A stretch of DNA of 9,831 bases from positions 1-9,831 of the forward strand of contig JAUIKZ010000040.1 in assembly GCA_030433125.1 (NCBI GenBank), in the 5' to 3' direction. The notes beneath the pieces were generated by a model that was not told the origin of the DNA, searched no databases, and saw only the letters and a list, made by a program, of their open reading frames with translations. Position 1 is the stretch's first letter, and every line of letters starts with the position of its first letter. The translations under genes and the position numbers were made by a program. Positions 6,924 to 9,831 of this stretch are shown piece after piece. This stretch comes from Alphaproteobacteria bacterium (GTDB lineage Bacteria > Pseudomonadota > Alphaproteobacteria > UBA6184).

Positions 6924-8330
6924 ATGAAAAACCCTCCTTTCTCTGTTCAACGTTTGTATTTTGTGGGCATTGGCGGTATTGGCATGAGTGCCATTGCCGA
7001 AATTATGCATAACATGGGCTATCAAATTAGTGGCTCTAACCTTGATGCCAACAACAACGTTCACCGCCTGCGTAACATGGGTATAACCGTTCACATTGGT
7101 CACCAAGCCAGTAATGTATCTGATGCCGAGGTAGTTGTGATCTCCTCGGCTGTTAAGCCATCCAATATTGAAGTGCAAACCGCTATGGCGCGTAACATAC
7201 CCGTGATTCCTCGCTCAGAGATGCTGGCCGAACTTATGCGGCTGAAGTGGGCTATTTCAGTGGCGGGCTCACACGGTAAAACGACCACCACAGCAATGTT
7301 GGCGCATATCCTAGATGAAACCAATCAAGACCCCACCGTTATTAATGGCGGTATTCTTATGTCGCATGGGTCGAACGCAAAATTGGGTAGCAGTGACCTG
7401 ATGGTGGTAGAAACAGATGAGTCCGATGGCTCGTTTCAACACTTGCCTTCCACGGTAGGGATTGTTACCAACATTGATTACGAACATATGGATTATTATG
7501 GCTCTGCGCAAAAGCTCCATGATGCCTTTTTGAATTTCCTTAAACGCCTTCCTTTTTATGGGTTTGCAGTGGTAAACGTTGACCTGCCTGATGCGGCTGA
7601 GCTCATTAAAGAGGTGCATAACAGGCGCATCATTACCTATGGATTGGAAGCTAACGCACACGTACAATTGAGCAATATAAGGCAAGAACCAAATGGTATA
7701 CGGTTCGATTTAAGCTTTAATGACCACTACCCGGTGAAAAAAGAGCTACAGCACCGCACTATAAAAGATATCTTTTTACCCAGTTACGGAGCCCACAATG
7801 CTCTTAACGCCACGGCGGTTATAACTGTGCTGCTAGAGCTAGGTATCGACAGCCAAGACATTAAGTTTGCGCTGAAGAATTTTAAAGGTGTAAAACGACG
7901 CTTTAATATTTTGCATGAGGATGCACATCTGACAGTGATTGATGATTATGCGCATCACCCCACCGAAATTGTGGCCACCATGAAGGCGGCTAAAAATCGT
8001 GACCCCAATAAAAAGCTTGTTGCCATTATGCAACCGCACCGCTTTACCCGCGTGCGTGACCATTTTGAGGAATATGTGCACGCCACCCAAGGAGCTGATG
8101 AAGCCTATTTCATGCCCATCCACCCTGCCGGTGAAGACCCTATTGATGGTATTAACGCCGAAGAACTCGCCAAAGCGGCCAATGCCCAGGTGCTGACCGC
8201 TGACGGTATGGCCGACTTTATTCAAGACTACGCCGATAGGAATTGCACACTGTTATTTATGGGGGCGGGCAGCATATCTACGTTGCTCCATGAGGCTTTA
8301 GAGACGATCAATTTACGCCTAGCCGTATGA
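6924..8330 (+). CDS. murC: UDP-N-acetylmuramate:L-alanine ligase MurC
   Basis: Cytoplasmic ATP-dependent ligase that adds L-alanine to UDP-MurNAc, the first step of stem peptide assembly. Length 468 matches the family (460-490). The N-terminal dinucleotide-like fold has VGIGGIGMS (14-22), SGSNL (36-40) and ISSAVKPSN (73-81). The ATPase domain has VAGSHGKTTTTAML (113-126), ETDESDGSF (163-171), NIDYEHMDYYG (183-193) and YGAHNALNA (288-296). The C-terminal domain has IDDYAHHPTEI (339-349), QPHRFTR (370-376) and FMGAGSI (445-451). The ATG at 6924 directly abuts the murG TAA with no overlap and no spacer. Only a short TAGG at 6913-6916, seven bases upstream, could serve as ribosome binding site, so reinitiation after murG is likely. 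The end overlaps murB by 4 nt. Nothing odd in the protein. Confidence 0.97.
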   Translation: MKNPPFSVQRLYFVGIGGIGMSAIAEIMHNMGYQISGSNLDANNNVHRLRNMGITVHIGHQASNVSDAEVVVISSAVKPSNIEVQTAMARNIPVIPRSEMLAELMRLKWAISVAGSHGKTTTTAMLAHILDETNQDPTVINGGILMSHGSNAKLGSSDLMVVETDESDGSFQHLPSTVGIVTNIDYEHMDYYGSAQKLHDAFLNFLKRLPFYGFAVVNVDLPDAAELIKEVHNRRIITYGLEANAHVQLSNIRQEPNGIRFDLSFNDHYPVKKELQHRTIKDIFLPSYGAHNALNATAVITVLLELGIDSQDIKFALKNFKGVKRRFNILHEDAHLTVIDDYAHHPTEIVATMKAAKNRDPNKKLVAIMQPHRFTRVRDHFEEYVHATQGADEAYFMPIHPAGEDPIDGINAEELAKAANAQVLTADGMADFIQDYADRNCTLLFMGAGSISTLLHEALETINLRLAV

Positions 8331-9220
8331 TCACCGCGCAAGACCTGCCGCAGGTTCGTGGCCGTTACCAATTTAATAAGGCCCTGAAAACCATGGTGTG
8401 GTTTCGGGTGGGCGGCCCTGCCGACGTTGTTTTTAAGCCGGCTGATGTGGAAGATTTGCAGCACTTTTTAAAGCACCTTCCGCCTCACATTCCTTTGTTT
8501 CCTATGGGCGTTGGCTCAAACCTGCTTATTCGTGATGGGGGCGTTGAGGGCGTGGTGGTGAAGCTGGGCGGCGCTTTTAATTATTGCAAGGTCGATGCTG
8601 ACCTGTTGATAGCAGGAGCCGCAACGCTTGATAAAAATGTCGCCTTATGGGCGGCTGATGAAGGTGTTAGCAACCTGACATTCCTTGCCACTATTCCTGG
8701 CACTATTGGCGGGGCCTTACGCATGAACGCAGGCTGCTATGGGCAAGAGATAAAAGACATGCTGGCGTGGGCCGAAGCCGTAGATGAGCAAGGCCAGCTG
8801 CACCGCCTAACGAATGCGGACATGGGCTTTCGTTATCGCACATGCCAGGTGCCCCCCCGGTGGGTGTTCACGAAAGCTGCCTTTAATATTGAAAGAGGTG
8901 CCCCTAAAGAGATACATCAAAAGATTGCCGAAAACCAAGCGCAACGTGATGCTACCCAACCCACCTCTGGGCGCACCGGGGGAAGCACGTTCAAAAACCC
9001 CCTCCCCCACAGTGCCTGGCAGCTCATTGATAAGGTAGGCGGGCGCGGCCTAACAGTAGGCGGCGCACAAGTGTCGGAGAAGCATTGCAATTTTTTGATT
9101 AACACTGGTACCGCCACAGCGCACGACATTGAAACCCTAGGTGAAGAGCTACGCCAGCGTGTTCGCACACAGTGTAACATCGACCTTCACTGGGAAATTA
9201 AACGCGTAGGTAGAGAATAA
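8327..9220 (+). CDS. murB: UDP-N-acetylenolpyruvoylglucosamine reductase MurB
   Basis: Cytoplasmic FAD enzyme that uses NADPH to reduce UDP-GlcNAc-enolpyruvate to UDP-MurNAc. At 297 residues it fits the shorter (about 300 residue) MurB form rather than the 342-residue E. coli form. The FAD-binding part has WFRVGGPADV (25-34), PMGVGSNLLIRDGG (59-72) and IPGTIGGALRMNAGCYG (123-139). The C-terminal part has TSGRTGGSTFKNP (213-225) with S220 as the expected proton donor to the flavin-reduced substrate, GGAQVSEKHCNFLINTG (245-261) and HWEIKRVG (288-295) with E290 as the expected partner acid. The usual YR-x-S motif reads YRTC (170-173). The ATG overlaps the murC stop as ATGA, and I see no Shine-Dalgarno sequence in the preceding 20 bases, so translation probably depends on termination-reinitiation. 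This is the last gene of the overlapping block; ddl does not follow immediately. Confidence 0.96.
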   Translation: MITAQDLPQVRGRYQFNKALKTMVWFRVGGPADVVFKPADVEDLQHFLKHLPPHIPLFPMGVGSNLLIRDGGVEGVVVKLGGAFNYCKVDADLLIAGAATLDKNVALWAADEGVSNLTFLATIPGTIGGALRMNAGCYGQEIKDMLAWAEAVDEQGQLHRLTNADMGFRYRTCQVPPRWVFTKAAFNIERGAPKEIHQKIAENQAQRDATQPTSGRTGGSTFKNPLPHSAWQLIDKVGGRGLTVGGAQVSEKHCNFLINTGTATAHDIETLGEELRQRVRTQCNIDLHWEIKRVGRE

Positions 9221-9234
9221 AACAAGTTTCTTTA

Positions 9235-9263
9235 TTTGCACTTAAGACTTTGCCTGCTATAAC
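9235..9263 (+). promoter_or_regulatory. Predicted sigma70-type extended -10 promoter downstream of murB
   Basis: The gap after murB contains TATAAC at 9258-9263 (five of six bases of the -10 consensus), preceded by TGC at 9255-9257, which forms an extended -10 element. TTTGCA at 9235-9240 gives a four-of-six -35 match at 17-base spacing. Transcription would be expected to start near 9270, giving a leader of about 16 bases that holds the ribosome binding site of the exported protein. No other recognisable element lies in this 65-base gap, and no stem-loop with a U tract is present, so mur transcripts may also read through. Prediction from sequence only. Confidence 0.6.
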
Positions 9264-9272
9264 AATGCAAAC

Positions 9273-9277
9273 GGGAG
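9273..9277 (+). promoter_or_regulatory. Ribosome binding site of the exported protein
   Basis: GGGAG, eight bases before ATG 9286. It lies after the in-frame ATG at 9265 and so selects 9286 as the start. Confidence 0.6.
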
Positions 9278-9285
9278 ACTCGTAT

Positions 9286-9831
9286 ATGGTTCGACTCAGT
9301 CTGAGTAGCATGTTTGCATTTAGTAGCCTATCATTTTGCGCGGCAGCTGAACAAGTTGCGCCGGCTTCAAACAGCGCAATTTCTGAAGAACTAGCTGCCA
9401 CCCCTATGAGCTTTGCAGGCGTGCCAGCTCCCACTGATTTTAGCCAACAAGATTTTTTAGCCGCCTTAACAGGTAAGGTAGAAAAAAATGGTCGTTTTTG
9501 GCAGACAACCACCCCTCTTACTCTAGAGGAAGGGTGCGCTCTACTAGCCGTGGGGGCGGAGGTTAGTCTTATGGGCCATAAGGAAACTGACTTTAAATTC
9601 CCCGTGTTTTCGGTTTATAGTAACAACATAATTTCTTACACCTGTCATGTAAAGGATCCTACTTATGCAGCCGACACACACGACGTGAGCCCATCAGTAA
9701 CCTTCCAGCTGTACACGGGCTTAACAGAGGTCGAGCAAAAGCTCTCCATTATTCAGAAACTCAAACATAGCTTAACGCTTGAGGAGGCCGAAAAATTGGC
9801 CAGCGCAGATAAAGAGGCCTACGCCCGCACC
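9286..9831 (+). CDS. Exported protein of unknown function (3'-truncated)
   Basis: An open frame of 182 codons running off the right edge; I do not recognise a family. The N-terminus looks like a Sec signal peptide: MVR, a hydrophobic or neutral stretch (residues 4-17), then FCAAA with probable signal peptidase I cleavage after A21 (A19-x-A21, then EQ). C18 is not in a good lipobox (LSFC), so a lipoprotein is less likely. The mature part begins with a low-complexity Ala/Ser/Pro-rich segment (about 22-50). It then has a mixed region with two cysteines (C84, C120) that could form a disulphide, and a charged, probably helical stretch from about 147. LTLEE occurs at 78-82 and again at 163-167 within a longer weak match. 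The start at 9286 is favoured by GGGAG eight bases upstream. An in-frame ATG at 9265 would lie upstream of the predicted transcription start. Periplasmic or secreted location is inferred. Confidence 0.8.
   Translation, partial: MVRLSLSSMFAFSSLSFCAAAEQVAPASNSAISEELAATPMSFAGVPAPTDFSQQDFLAALTGKVEKNGRFWQTTTPLTLEEGCALLAVGAEVSLMGHKETDFKFPVFSVYSNNIISYTCHVKDPTYAADTHDVSPSVTFQLYTGLTEVEQKLSIIQKLKHSLTLEEAEKLASADKEAYART
9294..9306. repeat. 13-base palindrome at the start of the exported-protein gene
   Basis: ACTCAG and CTGAGT are perfect reverse complements around a single T at 9300, covering codons 3-7 of the exported protein and starting about 24 bases after the predicted transcription start. It could be a binding site for a dimeric regulator or a chance palindrome; it is too tight to fold as a simple hairpin with a normal loop. 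Confidence 0.35.

Noticed and set aside
8978..9002. G5/C5 inverted repeat in murB
   Set aside because: The loop is 15 bases with a short stem, and the bases encode the invariant GGSTFKNP catalytic motif, so protein constraint is enough explanation.
9083..9096. CATTGCAA followed by six T in murB as an intrinsic terminator
   Set aside because: The ATTGCAAT palindrome is too short and AT-rich to form a terminator stem, and it lies well inside the coding sequence.
9265..9285. Upstream ATG at 9265 as start of the exported protein
   Set aside because: It would add MQTGDSY before the signal peptide, has no ribosome binding site and lies upstream of the predicted transcription start.
9198..9512. 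104-codon reading frame on the minus strand across the murB end and the following gene
   Set aside because: It covers the predicted promoter and the signal-peptide gene on the other strand, shows no recognisable motif and has no supporting start signals.

Overview
The window is a compact block of the dcw (division and cell wall) cluster. All genes lie on the + strand, in the order murE (5'-truncated by the window edge), murF, mraY, murD, ftsW, murG, murC, murB. After a 65-base gap there is one further gene for an exported protein that I do not recognise, cut off by the right edge.

Organism. The gene order is that of many Proteobacteria. Several motifs look alphaproteobacterial from memory of the families: MurE EASSHGLDQ, FtsW GPGEG followed by KRHIPDAHADFIF and AGEEFG, and the MurB C-terminus (GGAQVSEKHCNFLINTG, then DIETLGEEL). 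Base composition is moderate and MurG departs from consensus at several motifs, so a deep or host-associated alphaproteobacterial lineage is possible, but I cannot place it further. The DNPRTEDP motif of MurE predicts meso-diaminopimelate in the peptidoglycan, as expected for a Gram-negative cell.

Layout. Positions 1-9220 contain no intergenic base. The seven junctions are overlaps of 20, 4, 1, 8 and 1 nt, one exact abutment (murG/murC) and one 4-nt overlap. This indicates a single transcription unit with translational coupling. Shine-Dalgarno strength is uneven: ftsW has a full TAAGGAGG, mraY, murD and murG have fair sites, and murF, murC and murB have little or none.

Pathway. MurB and MurC act early (UDP-MurNAc formation, L-Ala addition). 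MurD, MurE and MurF then add D-Glu, meso-DAP and D-Ala-D-Ala in the cytoplasm. MraY moves phospho-MurNAc-pentapeptide onto undecaprenyl phosphate to give lipid I, MurG adds GlcNAc to give lipid II, and FtsW polymerises lipid II at the septum. MurA is not here and MurE lacks its N-terminal part.

Right end. In the usual alphaproteobacterial order murB is followed by ddl, ftsQ, ftsA and ftsZ. Here it is followed by a recognisable extended -10 promoter, a good ribosome binding site and a Sec-signal-bearing protein of unknown function. No RNA genes, mobile elements, CRISPR arrays or convincing terminators were seen. Most of the window is ordinary core-genome material; the exported protein and the break in the cluster are the parts worth following.
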